Of a stretch of DNA of 15,616 bases, positions 7,209 to 14,666 are shown piece by piece. The position numbers and the translations under genes are program-made. The stretch covers positions 23,383 to 38,998 of the forward strand of contig DCFQ01000076.1 in assembly GCA_002319915.1 (NCBI GenBank), read 5' to 3'. Position 1 is the stretch's first letter; each line of letters begins with the position of its first letter. This DNA is from Bacteroidales bacterium UBA1800. GTDB lineage: Bacteria; Bacteroidota; Bacteroidia; Bacteroidales; VadinHA17. The notes below the pieces were generated by a model that was not told the DNA's origin, searched no databases, and saw only the letters and a program-made list of their open reading frames with translations.

Positions 7209-7967
7209 TTGAAAAAAAGCATATTTTTCGGGCCGGAAAACGACCTGAAGAATATCATGAACTCCGGAATTTACACACTGCTTACAGTACCGGTCTATGC
7301 AATATTGTATATCTACACGGCCATTGGTGTAGCGGCAGTTATAATCCTGTCATGGCTTAATCTGAAAAGGCCTATCTGGTACATGTTCAGGATCTGGGCG
7401 AAATCGGTGTTCATCCTGATGGGAAAGAGGCTCGAGGTAACAGGAAAGGAGAATATCAACAGGAATGAAAAATATATCCTGGTCGCCAATCATGCCAGCC
7501 TGTTCGACATCGTGGCAATAACATCATTCTATCCAAATGTGGCATGGTTCGGGCATGAAAGACTTTTGAAGGTGCCTGTTTTCGGCAGGTTTCTCAAGAT
7601 GATCGGGTACGTGCCGTTCAGGGAGCCGACCATCACAAATACCAGGCATATGCTCGAACAGCTGATGGACAAGGCCAAGGGTCAGTCGGTAGCCCTTTTC
7701 CCCGAGGGGACCAGGACCCTCGACGGCAGGATAAATCCTTTTTTCAGGGGATTTATCTATCTTTTCAGGACAAGGGAAATTGGGATCCTGCCCGTTACGC
7801 TTACCGGGTTTTATGATCTGAAGCCGAAGAACAGGTTTTACATCGATTTCGGATCAAAGCTGAATGTGAAGATACATAAGCCTATACCAAAAGAAGAGCT
7901 GATCAATAAAAGCGACAGGGAAATAATTGATACTGTTAAAACTGTTATTGAATCGGCATATTATTGA
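7209..7967 (+). CDS. plsC: 1-acyl-sn-glycerol-3-phosphate acyltransferase (PlsC/LPLAT family)
   Basis: This 252-residue protein belongs to the lysophosphatidic acid acyltransferases, which add the second acyl chain to make phosphatidic acid at the inner membrane. A hydrophobic segment at about 22-50 anchors it. The catalytic H-x4-D motif is NHASLFD (H95, D100), the substrate-binding motif is FPEGTR (164-169), and ILPVTLTG (193-200) matches the last conserved block. The start is uncertain. The TTG at 7209 has AAGGGA 12 bases upstream, and the codons after it look coding. The ATG at 7257 would give 236 residues, nearer the usual length, and still keep the membrane segment. The gene lies 34 bases after the propeller gene, with lipid-kinase and HAD-phosphatase genes downstream. 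It could instead acylate another lysolipid, such as an aminolipid precursor. Confidence 0.85.
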   Translation: MKKSIFFGPENDLKNIMNSGIYTLLTVPVYAILYIYTAIGVAAVIILSWLNLKRPIWYMFRIWAKSVFILMGKRLEVTGKENINRNEKYILVANHASLFDIVAITSFYPNVAWFGHERLLKVPVFGRFLKMIGYVPFREPTITNTRHMLEQLMDKAKGQSVALFPEGTRTLDGRINPFFRGFIYLFRTREIGILPVTLTGFYDLKPKNRFYIDFGSKLNVKIHKPIPKEELINKSDREIIDTVKTVIESAYY

Positions 7968-8008
7968 TTTTGACCTTGATCAATTATAGAGCATTGACCT
8001 TGTATTTT

Positions 8009-8149
8009 TTTAACCGAAAAGATCGCAAAGCCCCGTTCCAGGTTCTATCTGGAGCCATTTGGCACGCAAAGGACGCAAAGCACTCCCGTCAGTGGATCAG
8101 AGCATAAACTTTGCGCTCTTTGCCATAACTTGGCGCTCTTTGCGGTTCA
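8009..8149. repeat. Nested inverted repeat built from cgcaaag units
   Basis: The gap between the acyltransferase and lipid kinase genes holds repeated cgcaaag-type units. An inner arm cgcaaaggacgcaaag (8065-8080) is the approximate reverse complement of ctttgcgctctttgc (8109-8123). An outer left block starting taaccgaaaagatcgcaaag (8011-8030) pairs imperfectly with ggcgctctttgcggttcat (8131-8149). Together they form a long nested hairpin of short units. It does not encode a protein. Such intergenic palindromes are common in environmental Bacteroidota (recalled, not searched); it may be a REP/MITE-like element or a transcript-processing site within a lipid operon. Confidence 0.75.
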
Positions 8150-8175
8150 TAATTTTAAACTAAAGAGTTCTTACA

Positions 8176-9102
8176 GTGACAGGACCAAACTCAGGGAAAT
8201 GGGTTTTCATAGTAAACCCGATCGCAGGTAATGGCTTCGCCTCCAGTCTTATTCCCATGATTGAAGAGATGATAAAAAAACACTCCGTTGACGGGGAAAT
8301 AGCCCTGACTGAGCGGCCAGGGCATGCTACCGATCTATCCAGTAAATTCTACGAAAAGGGATATGGCCACATAATCGGGGTAGGCGGCGACGGCACGGTC
8401 AATGAAATAGCAAGGCCCCTCGCCGGGAAGAAAGATGTTACCATCGGCATCGTACCGGCAGGGACCGGGAATGATTTCATCCAGATACTCGGGTTCCCGG
8501 GCAGGTTCACCGAAAAGGAGTGGGATATCTTCTTCAGCAGAAAAACAATTGGTATGGATGCCGGCCATGTAAACAATATGATATTCCTCAACGGCATGGG
8601 GCTTGGATTTGATGCCGAGGTGGCTGCCGAAAATTATACCGAACCCGGTAAGGTGAAAAAAGGGGGAGCTCATAAGTATATATGGCACATCGTTAAAACA
8701 CTTCTCTTCTTCAGGGAGAAAAGGATGGAAGTGGTCAACGGTGATTCAAAATCGGAATTCGACTGCTTTATCAATACAATTTCGATCGGGAGGCGCTTTG
8801 CAGGTGGATTTTACCTCACCCCGAAAGCTGTTGCCAATGACGGTCTCCTCGATGTATGCTCAATTACAAAGCTTAACCTTTTGCGTCGCTTCCGGCTTCT
8901 GCTGATGGTCCCGAAAGGGAATCATATTTCTGAAAAGGAAGTCAATTACTACCAGACCCCGGGCCTCCGTATCACTTTCCCGGTGGATGTGCCGTATCAT
9001 GTCGACGGTGAGCTCTTTTTTTCAAGGGAATTCGAGGTAAAGGTCATCCCGGATGCCTTCAATGTTATCTACAACCCGGATGGCAACCACTTCTTCAAAT
9101 GA
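8176..9102 (+). CDS. Diacylglycerol kinase/YegS-type lipid kinase
   Basis: The product has 308 residues, the usual length of the DAGK-catalytic (YegS/BmrU/DgkB) family, which phosphorylates diacylglycerol or related lipids with ATP at the membrane. The first strand VFIVNPIAGNG (10-20) starts the nucleotide-binding fold. GGDGTVNE (70-77) is the catalytic glycine-rich motif and PAGTGNDF (94-101) the second signature. The C-terminal half (DGLLDVCSI, VPYHVDGE) matches the beta-sandwich lipid-binding domain, including the conserved VDGE near the end. The start must be the GTG at 8176 or further upstream, because the next in-frame Met (residue 28) lies after the first conserved strand. Its 3' end overlaps or abuts the HAD gene, indicating translational coupling. 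Some homologues act on sphingoid bases or undecaprenol, so the lipid substrate is open. Confidence 0.85.
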   Translation: MTGPNSGKWVFIVNPIAGNGFASSLIPMIEEMIKKHSVDGEIALTERPGHATDLSSKFYEKGYGHIIGVGGDGTVNEIARPLAGKKDVTIGIVPAGTGNDFIQILGFPGRFTEKEWDIFFSRKTIGMDAGHVNNMIFLNGMGLGFDAEVAAENYTEPGKVKKGGAHKYIWHIVKTLLFFREKRMEVVNGDSKSEFDCFINTISIGRRFAGGFYLTPKAVANDGLLDVCSITKLNLLRRFRLLLMVPKGNHISEKEVNYYQTPGLRITFPVDVPYHVDGELFFSREFEVKVIPDAFNVIYNPDGNHFFK

Positions 9103-9769
9103 CAGGGTGAAAGAGGGCGGGTACATAGCTTTCTTTGATCTTGACCGGACAATAATCAGCGCAGTAAGCGGCAGGGCCCTGGCACTCGGGGCATGGAAAG
9201 CAGGATTGATGAGTCCTTCCGGGCTTTTTAAGGCACTCCTTCTTTCACTGGCCTGGTCGCTGAAGGTGATGGACCCCGTTGAGACGATTCACAGGATGAC
9301 GGGCTGGGTCAAGGGAATCCGGGAATCCGACTTTGAGGATCTCTGCAGGAAAGTGTTCAATGAAAAACTTCTGCCTTCCGTCCACCGGGATGTAACAGAT
9401 GAGATAATCATGCACCGTGCGAACGGCGGAAGGCTTGTTATCCTCTCATCCTCCCTGAAACAAATTTGCGGGCTGTTTGTCGAACACCTGGGAATGGATG
9501 ATGCCTTGTGCTCGGAACTCGGGGCTGAAGATGGGATCCTGACGGGCAGGAGCGCCGGCATGCTCTGCTTCGGTCCGGAAAAGCTTGAAAGGATGAAAAA
9601 GTATTGTGAAATTAATAACAATACCCCGGCCATGGCATGGTACTACGCCGATTCATGGTCGGACGTGCCGGTTCTCGAGGCAGTCGGATATCCGGTTTGT
9701 ATCAATCCTGACAAGAAACTGTTAAGGAAAGCATTGACTAACAACTGGAAAGTTCATAACTGGACATAA
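9080..9769 (+). CDS. HAD-superfamily IB phosphatase (SerB-like fold)
   Basis: From the ATG at 9080 the protein has 229 residues, standard for HAD subfamily IB. Motif I is AFFDLDRTI (catalytic Asp and acid/base Asp in D-L-D), motif II is the Ser of VILSSS, the Lys of motif III is in GPEKLERMKK, and motif IV is YADSWSDVPVLE, followed by GYPVCINPDKKL. The helical cap follows motif I. The start is uncertain: a frame-compatible ATG at 9053 overlaps the kinase by 50 bases, the ATG at 9080 by 23, and a GTG at 9107 follows the kinase stop by 4 bases; family members begin just before the first strand, favouring 9080 or 9107. HAD-IB enzymes include phosphoserine phosphatase and phospholipid phosphatases. 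Placement after PlsC and a lipid kinase favours a lipid-phosphate substrate, by inference. SerB itself is less likely here. Confidence 0.8.
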   Translation: MATTSSNDRVKEGGYIAFFDLDRTIISAVSGRALALGAWKAGLMSPSGLFKALLLSLAWSLKVMDPVETIHRMTGWVKGIRESDFEDLCRKVFNEKLLPSVHRDVTDEIIMHRANGGRLVILSSSLKQICGLFVEHLGMDDALCSELGAEDGILTGRSAGMLCFGPEKLERMKKYCEINNNTPAMAWYYADSWSDVPVLEAVGYPVCINPDKKLLRKALTNNWKVHNWT

Positions 9770-9844
9770 GGAGTGTTTTACCGGAAGTTCACCGAGGTAA
9801 TTTATCGAATCTCAATGTAATAAACAGCTTAAAATAACAAAACC

Positions 9845-11956
9845 ATGAGAAACTTAACAATTGTTGCTCTTTCCCTGTTTTTACTGGTTTCATGCCAAAC
9901 TGAAATGAAAAAAATCGCTTATCCTGTCACACAAAAAGTAAATGTAGCTGATACTTTCTTCGGTACCTCAGTCCCTGATCCTTACCGCTGGCTGGAGAAT
10001 GATACCGCTGAAGATGTTAAAGCGTGGGTGGAAGCTGAGAACAAGCTCACTTTCGGATACCTGGATAAGATCCCGTACAGGCAGGAGATAAGGGACAGGC
10101 TGACTAAGATCTTCAACTATGAGAAGTACGGCCTGCCATTCCGGGCCGGGGATTACACCTACTTTGCCAAAAATGACGGACTTCAGAATCAGTATGTCTA
10201 TTACAGGCAGAAGGATGGCGGTGAACCTGAGCTCTTCCTTGACCCCAACAAGTTCTCCGCTGACGGGACAACCTCTCTCGGGGAGATCAGTTTCTCGAAG
10301 GACGGGACCAGGGCAGCCTATACCATTTCAGAAGGGGGCTCCGACTGGAGAAAGCTGATCATCATGGATGCGATCCCAAAAACCACAATAGGCGATACCC
10401 TTATGGATATTAAATTCAGCAATATCGCCTGGCAGGGAAATGACGGATTCTACTACTCAACCTACGATAAGCCAAAAGGCAACCTCCTGACAGCAATGAC
10501 CGATCACCACAAGTTGTATTATCATAAGATCGGGACAAAACAGTCCGATGACAAGGTCGTTTTCGGTGATAAGATCACAAGAAGGTATATATGGGGTGAA
10601 GTTACCGAAGATGGCAGGTACCTTATCATTACAGCATCAGTATCCACAACGGGCAATGAGCTTTATATCAAGGACCTTGCAAAGAATGACTCCGAGTTGA
10701 AGACTGTGGCCGGGAACTTCGATAATAATAATTACGTCGTTCTCAATGAAGGATCCAGGCTCTTCATCTTTACCGACCTTAAAGCGCCCAACGGGAAAAT
10801 TATCACAGTCGATGCCGGCAATCCCGGGGTTGAAAACTGGAAGGACTTTGTGCCCGAAACCGGGGACGCCCTGCAGCCCTCTGCATGCTCAGGTTACATC
10901 TTCGCAAATTACCTGAAGGACGCAATTTCATTCGTCCGGCAGTATGACCTGACGGGAATGCTGGTAAGGGAGATCGCTCTCCCGGGTGCAGGAAGTGCAT
11001 CCGGGTTCAGCGGCAAAAAAGATGACAAGGTAGTCTATTATGCCTTCACAAACTATATAACCCCGAATGAGATCTTCAGGATGGATCCTGTTACCGGTGA
11101 GACAAACATTTACAAAAAGCCGTCCGTGATGTTCAAAAGTGACGATTATGTTTCGAACCAGGTCTTTTATAACTCGAAAGACGGGACAAGGATTCCTATG
11201 ATAATCACCTACGGGAAGGACCTCAGGCTTGACGGGAAGAACCCGACCATCCTTTATGGCTACGGAGGTTTCAGCTTAAGCCTGACCCCGTATTTCAGTA
11301 TTGTCAATGCCCTCTGGCTGGAGATGGGAGGCATATACGCAGTCCCGAATATCCGGGGCGGAGGTGAATACGGAGAAAAATGGCACCTGGCCGGAACCAA
11401 AATGAATAAACAGAATGTGTTCGATGATTTCATTGCTGCGGCAGAATACCTGATTTCCGGCAAGTATACTTCTACTGAATACCTGGCTGTAAGCGGCGGG
11501 TCGAATGGCGGATTGCTCATCGGGGCAGTAATGACGCAGCGGCCGGATCTCATGAAAGTCGCCCTGCCTGCCGTCGGTGTAATGGATATGCTAAGGTACA
11601 ACAAGTTCACAGCCGGTGCCGGCTGGGCATATGATTACGGGACAGCTGAAGAGAGCCGGGAGATGTTCAGTTACCTTCTTGGCTATTCGCCTCTTCAGAA
11701 TATCAGGGACGGGGTTGAATATCCCGCCACCCTCGTCACTACCGCTGACCATGATGACAGGGTTGTTCCTGCCCATTCATTCAAGTTTGCCGCCACACTT
11801 CAGGCAAAACAGAAGGGGAATAACCCGGTTCTTATCCGGATCGAGACAAAAGCAGGCCATGGAGGCGGAACCCCGGTCAGCAAGATCATCGAACAGACTG
11901 CAGATGAATTCGGGTTCACACTGTGGAATATGGGATTTAAAGAGCTTCCGAGGTAA
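9845..11956 (+). CDS. Exported lipoprotein prolyl oligopeptidase (family S9A)
   Basis: The 703-residue protein carries a lipoprotein signal peptide with lipobox LVSC (lipidated C17), so it is membrane-anchored outside the cytoplasm. Residues about 25-80 are the N-terminal part of the peptidase domain (DPYRWLEND), about 85-430 form the seven-bladed propeller that screens substrate size, and about 435-703 the alpha/beta-hydrolase domain. The catalytic triad is S553 in SGGSNGG, D638 in DHDDRVV and H672 in AGHGGG, close to pig prolyl oligopeptidase S554, D641 and H680. W594 in GAGWAYDYG matches the proline-stacking S1 Trp595. It cleaves short peptides after proline, probably for peptide scavenging. 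An independent 75-base upstream gap separates it from the HAD gene. It converges with the GH116 gene. Confidence 0.92.
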   Translation: MRNLTIVALSLFLLVSCQTEMKKIAYPVTQKVNVADTFFGTSVPDPYRWLENDTAEDVKAWVEAENKLTFGYLDKIPYRQEIRDRLTKIFNYEKYGLPFRAGDYTYFAKNDGLQNQYVYYRQKDGGEPELFLDPNKFSADGTTSLGEISFSKDGTRAAYTISEGGSDWRKLIIMDAIPKTTIGDTLMDIKFSNIAWQGNDGFYYSTYDKPKGNLLTAMTDHHKLYYHKIGTKQSDDKVVFGDKITRRYIWGEVTEDGRYLIITASVSTTGNELYIKDLAKNDSELKTVAGNFDNNNYVVLNEGSRLFIFTDLKAPNGKIITVDAGNPGVENWKDFVPETGDALQPSACSGYIFANYLKDAISFVRQYDLTGMLVREIALPGAGSASGFSGKKDDKVVYYAFTNYITPNEIFRMDPVTGETNIYKKPSVMFKSDDYVSNQVFYNSKDGTRIPMIITYGKDLRLDGKNPTILYGYGGFSLSLTPYFSIVNALWLEMGGIYAVPNIRGGGEYGEKWHLAGTKMNKQNVFDDFIAAAEYLISGKYTSTEYLAVSGGSNGGLLIGAVMTQRPDLMKVALPAVGVMDMLRYNKFTAGAGWAYDYGTAEESREMFSYLLGYSPLQNIRDGVEYPATLVTTADHDDRVVPAHSFKFAATLQAKQKGNNPVLIRIETKAGHGGGTPVSKIIEQTADEFGFTLWNMGFKELPR

Positions 11957-11965
11957 GAGAAATCA

Positions 11966-12033
11966 GTTACACAGAGGGCACTGAGGAGACATGGAGGGGC
12001 ATGGAGAGAATATCTCTGTGCTCTCTGTGTAAC
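11966..12033. repeat. Near-perfect 16-base inverted repeat between convergent genes, likely bidirectional terminator
   Basis: Arms gttacacagagggcac (11966-11981) and gtgctctctgtgtaac (12018-12033) pair over 16 bases with a single G-U wobble, enclosing a 36-base loop. The element occupies most of the 82-base gap between the convergent peptidase and GH116 stop codons, a position that suits transcription termination from both sides, though no long T-tract follows. It is built from cacagag-type units like the other intergenic palindromes here, so it may be a dispersed repeat that also terminates. Confidence 0.8.
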
Positions 12034-12038
12034 TAAAC

Positions 12039-14552
12039 TTACTTTACTACATACTCTTTCACGGGGATCTCCCCGTACACGACCTCCAGGAATGGCTTCC
12101 CGGCCTTCATGCCGATATTCCCAAACCCGGTCTCGGTGGAGATGAAGCTTTTGAAATCGCCTGCCCGTGAGCTGATGAACATCTTCTGCGACAGGGCATC
12201 GTACCTTACCCCTGTAAGTCCCTGAAGCAAGCCGTAGCTCGACATTGCCCTGGCGTACCAGTGGCCGCATTCATATTCGTCAAACGGGTTCCTTACCCTC
12301 CCGTCGTACCGTTTGCGAGTGGCCTGGACGATCTTCAGACCTTTCCCGGTTTCCCCAATCATCATGAGATGGGAAGCTACCTGGTATTCGAAACCTGTCC
12401 ATACTTCATTGCTGTAAACGAACGGAAGAGAAAGCATATCTCCTTTGGGCCAGGTGCACAGTATAAGGCCACCCTCATTTCCGGCAGCATATGATGGACG
12501 CTGTGGATTAGAGTGATTAACGAGGGATTCCCTGAAATTATACTTGTAGACGGAATTGAGATGGCTCGCAACCTTTGCGGAATCAACAACATTTTCGAGC
12601 CCGCACGCTGCGGCTATCCATGCCCCGAGTATGCCATCCGAAAGGCACCCGTTTCCATACTGGTATTTGGGCCCCTCCTTTTCGAGGATCTTCTTGGCCT
12701 CCTCGGAGTAATTGGAATTCCATGCCCCCTCGGATGCTTTAATTGGATCTGGTGCGTTCAGCCCCTGCCATTTGATCTTCTGGATAAAATATTCCCCGTT
12801 GAAAAGCTCTGTTTCGAGAGCCTTCCTTCCTTTTTCATAAAGGGCCTCATATTTCGTAACATCCTGCCCAAGGGCACTCCCCATCTCACAGAAAGCCTTC
12901 AGGGCTCCAAGGTAAAAGCTTGTGCACATCCCGTCGGGGCCCCAGAATTCTATATCATAAGTGTTATGATGCGGTTCCTCAGGAGTTCCCGTGTTTCTCG
13001 GGTCCCATGTCCTGATGCAGTAATCCATGCTTTGTACTACCCTGGGGAATAGCTCCTTAAGCCACTCGGTATTTCCGCTAATGTGCCAGTCGCGGTAGAT
13101 CTTCATTATCCCTCCCAGCTGTCCGTCGGCAGCCGCGTAAAAGGTCGTGGCAACCTTCCTTATCGGAAGAGCAGCCCTGAATGTCTGGTGTCCTTCCTTA
13201 TCCTGGTTGGGCTTGAATTCCGTCTGGCGCAGGGTGCGTTCTAGCGACGGGAAGAGATGCGGTATGGCCTGGGCGTAGTTCCAGACATGCTCACACGAAC
13301 CTGCACAGCAGCCTGAATTGTCTCCGCAGCCTTCCCAGCACCACAGCTTGCCGTCAGTCTGGCGCAGTACGGTAGGTGATTTGAGGATAGTGAGGTTTGC
13401 CGAAATGGCTTCGAGCACTTCGGGGGGCAGGGTTGATGAGTAAAACGAATCGCTGAAAAGCTTTGATTTTTTCAGGAGATCATCATAGTTTGTCAGCCAG
13501 TATTTCACCACATCAGTTATTGAACCGAATTTCCCTGAATACCAGGGTTTGTAAAAGGGCTGCTTGCAGCAGCAATTTGGGTCTGTACATACCTCATCCT
13601 CAGGCTCTTTAGAATCTTCGCCGTACCTGAGGTCCGTATCCGGGACATACCATGCAGTCATAAGCCGGATAGTACGTGAAGCACCTTTTTCGAGGGTGAA
13701 GGGAACATAAAGGGAAGCTCCCGGGGCTGAATTGCTGACAGGAGCGACAGCCCTCGTCTCTCCCTTGAGGATCGTATTCCAGGTTATCGTGAGCGGATCC
13801 CACCAGCCGCCCCGGAACCAGCAATGATCCACGATCGTCCCCGACTCGGAAGTGAAGATCGCAAAATCCCCTTTCGTTTCAGGTTTGTTCTTCGCCCCTC
13901 CCTCCGAGAGGATGAATCCGTTTGACAGAGGCTTCACAGAATTGACACCTCCGGGCATCGACATGAAATTCACAGTGTTGTAAGAAAATACCGCTTCGAT
14001 TGCAGAATTCCCTGTATTCCTGAAGGTATATTCAATCGCGGCAACAGGCAGGCTCGAATTGTCAGCATCTGTCGGAATGAACGGGCTCCATCCCGAAACA
14101 TGGACCTCAAGTGGCATATCCTTGTCTTTCAGATCGATAGTTGCGAAGGGGAACCTTGCCTCGAAGGTAGTCTCCTCGAATCGCGGAAGGCCGGCATCGG
14201 ACCCCGCTGAACCGTTGCCCGAGTCGGGCGGGCCGAATTTCTTCCAGTCCGGAACCTGTCCCTCAAGGACCAGCGCCCCGTTCTCCAGGCCTTTTACCGA
14301 GACTGCCGCGAAAGCACAGGGCTGGTTAAAAATCTCGGGCCGGTTCCTTACCGACATGTGGGAAATGCCTCCGGTACCCTCGAGGCAGAACATTCCGGCC
14401 CCTATACCGCCGAGCGGAAAGGCGATCCTGTTAAGGTTCTCTCCCGTAAAGGTGCCGTTGAATTCGTGGCCGGTGACGGGTTTGGGACCTGGTGTCTGTG
14501 TACATGATGCCAGCAATAATGCCGGGACGAGAAGCAGGAGATGGTGTTTCAT
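12039..14552 (-). CDS. GH116 lipoprotein beta-glucosidase/glucosylceramidase-like
   Basis: The 837-residue protein has a lipoprotein signal peptide (lipobox LASC, C17) and so acts outside the cytoplasm on the cell envelope. An N-terminal beta-sandwich (about 30-300) starts with NRIAFPLGGIGAGMFCLEG (41-59), a hallmark of GH116/GBA2 proteins. The (alpha/alpha)6 domain (about 350-830) contains CEHVWNYAQA (420-429) with LFPSLERTLR, the run IMKIYRDWHISGN, and NEVWTGFEYQVASHLM. By comparison with GBA2 and the Thermoanaerobacterium enzyme, the nucleophile is probably E407 in CWEGCG and the acid/base D533 in TYDIEFWG. Known GH116 members are retaining beta-glucosidases, xylosidases or glucosylceramidases; the substrate here is unknown. 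Cysteine clusters at 322-329 and 405-420 are unusual. It lies 114 bases downstream of the Tat-exported epimerase, probably cotranscribed. Confidence 0.87.
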   Translation of the reverse strand: MKHHLLLLVPALLLASCTQTPGPKPVTGHEFNGTFTGENLNRIAFPLGGIGAGMFCLEGTGGISHMSVRNRPEIFNQPCAFAAVSVKGLENGALVLEGQVPDWKKFGPPDSGNGSAGSDAGLPRFEETTFEARFPFATIDLKDKDMPLEVHVSGWSPFIPTDADNSSLPVAAIEYTFRNTGNSAIEAVFSYNTVNFMSMPGGVNSVKPLSNGFILSEGGAKNKPETKGDFAIFTSESGTIVDHCWFRGGWWDPLTITWNTILKGETRAVAPVSNSAPGASLYVPFTLEKGASRTIRLMTAWYVPDTDLRYGEDSKEPEDEVCTDPNCCCKQPFYKPWYSGKFGSITDVVKYWLTNYDDLLKKSKLFSDSFYSSTLPPEVLEAISANLTILKSPTVLRQTDGKLWCWEGCGDNSGCCAGSCEHVWNYAQAIPHLFPSLERTLRQTEFKPNQDKEGHQTFRAALPIRKVATTFYAAADGQLGGIMKIYRDWHISGNTEWLKELFPRVVQSMDYCIRTWDPRNTGTPEEPHHNTYDIEFWGPDGMCTSFYLGALKAFCEMGSALGQDVTKYEALYEKGRKALETELFNGEYFIQKIKWQGLNAPDPIKASEGAWNSNYSEEAKKILEKEGPKYQYGNGCLSDGILGAWIAAACGLENVVDSAKVASHLNSVYKYNFRESLVNHSNPQRPSYAAGNEGGLILCTWPKGDMLSLPFVYSNEVWTGFEYQVASHLMMIGETGKGLKIVQATRKRYDGRVRNPFDEYECGHWYARAMSSYGLLQGLTGVRYDALSQKMFISSRAGDFKSFISTETGFGNIGMKAGKPFLEVVYGEIPVKEYVVK

Positions 14553-14570
14553 AAATTAAAAGTTAAGAAC

Positions 14571-14653
14571 TTACACGGAGATCACGGAAGAGACACGGAG
14601 GAGAGACAGCGTTCACCAATTTTCCTCCGTGTCTTCTCCGTGTTCTCTGTGAA
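14571..14653. repeat. Inverted repeat of cacggag units between epimerase and GH116 genes
   Basis: A left arm (14571-14602), made of cacggag/cacggaa units spaced 9-10 bases, is the imperfect reverse complement of a right arm (14623-14653) reading in ctccgtgt units. The inner part agacacggagga (14591-14602) pairs perfectly with tcctccgtgtct (14623-14634), around a 20-base loop. The element fills most of the 114-base gap between two same-strand genes. It has the architecture of the palindromes at 8009-8149 and 11966-12033 but a different unit. It could attenuate transcription into the GH116 gene or be a passive dispersed repeat. Confidence 0.8.
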
Positions 14654-14666
14654 TCTATTTTGTATT

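Noticed and set aside
9053..9079. Extended N-terminus for the HAD phosphatase from the ATG at 9053
   Set aside because: The extra residues are low in family likeness and lie entirely in overlap with the kinase coding sequence; a start at 9080 or 9107 fits the family better.
12513..13052. Plus-strand open frame of 179 codons within the GH116 gene
   Set aside because: It is antisense to the conserved catalytic domain, including the predicted acid/base residue, and shows no domain of its own.
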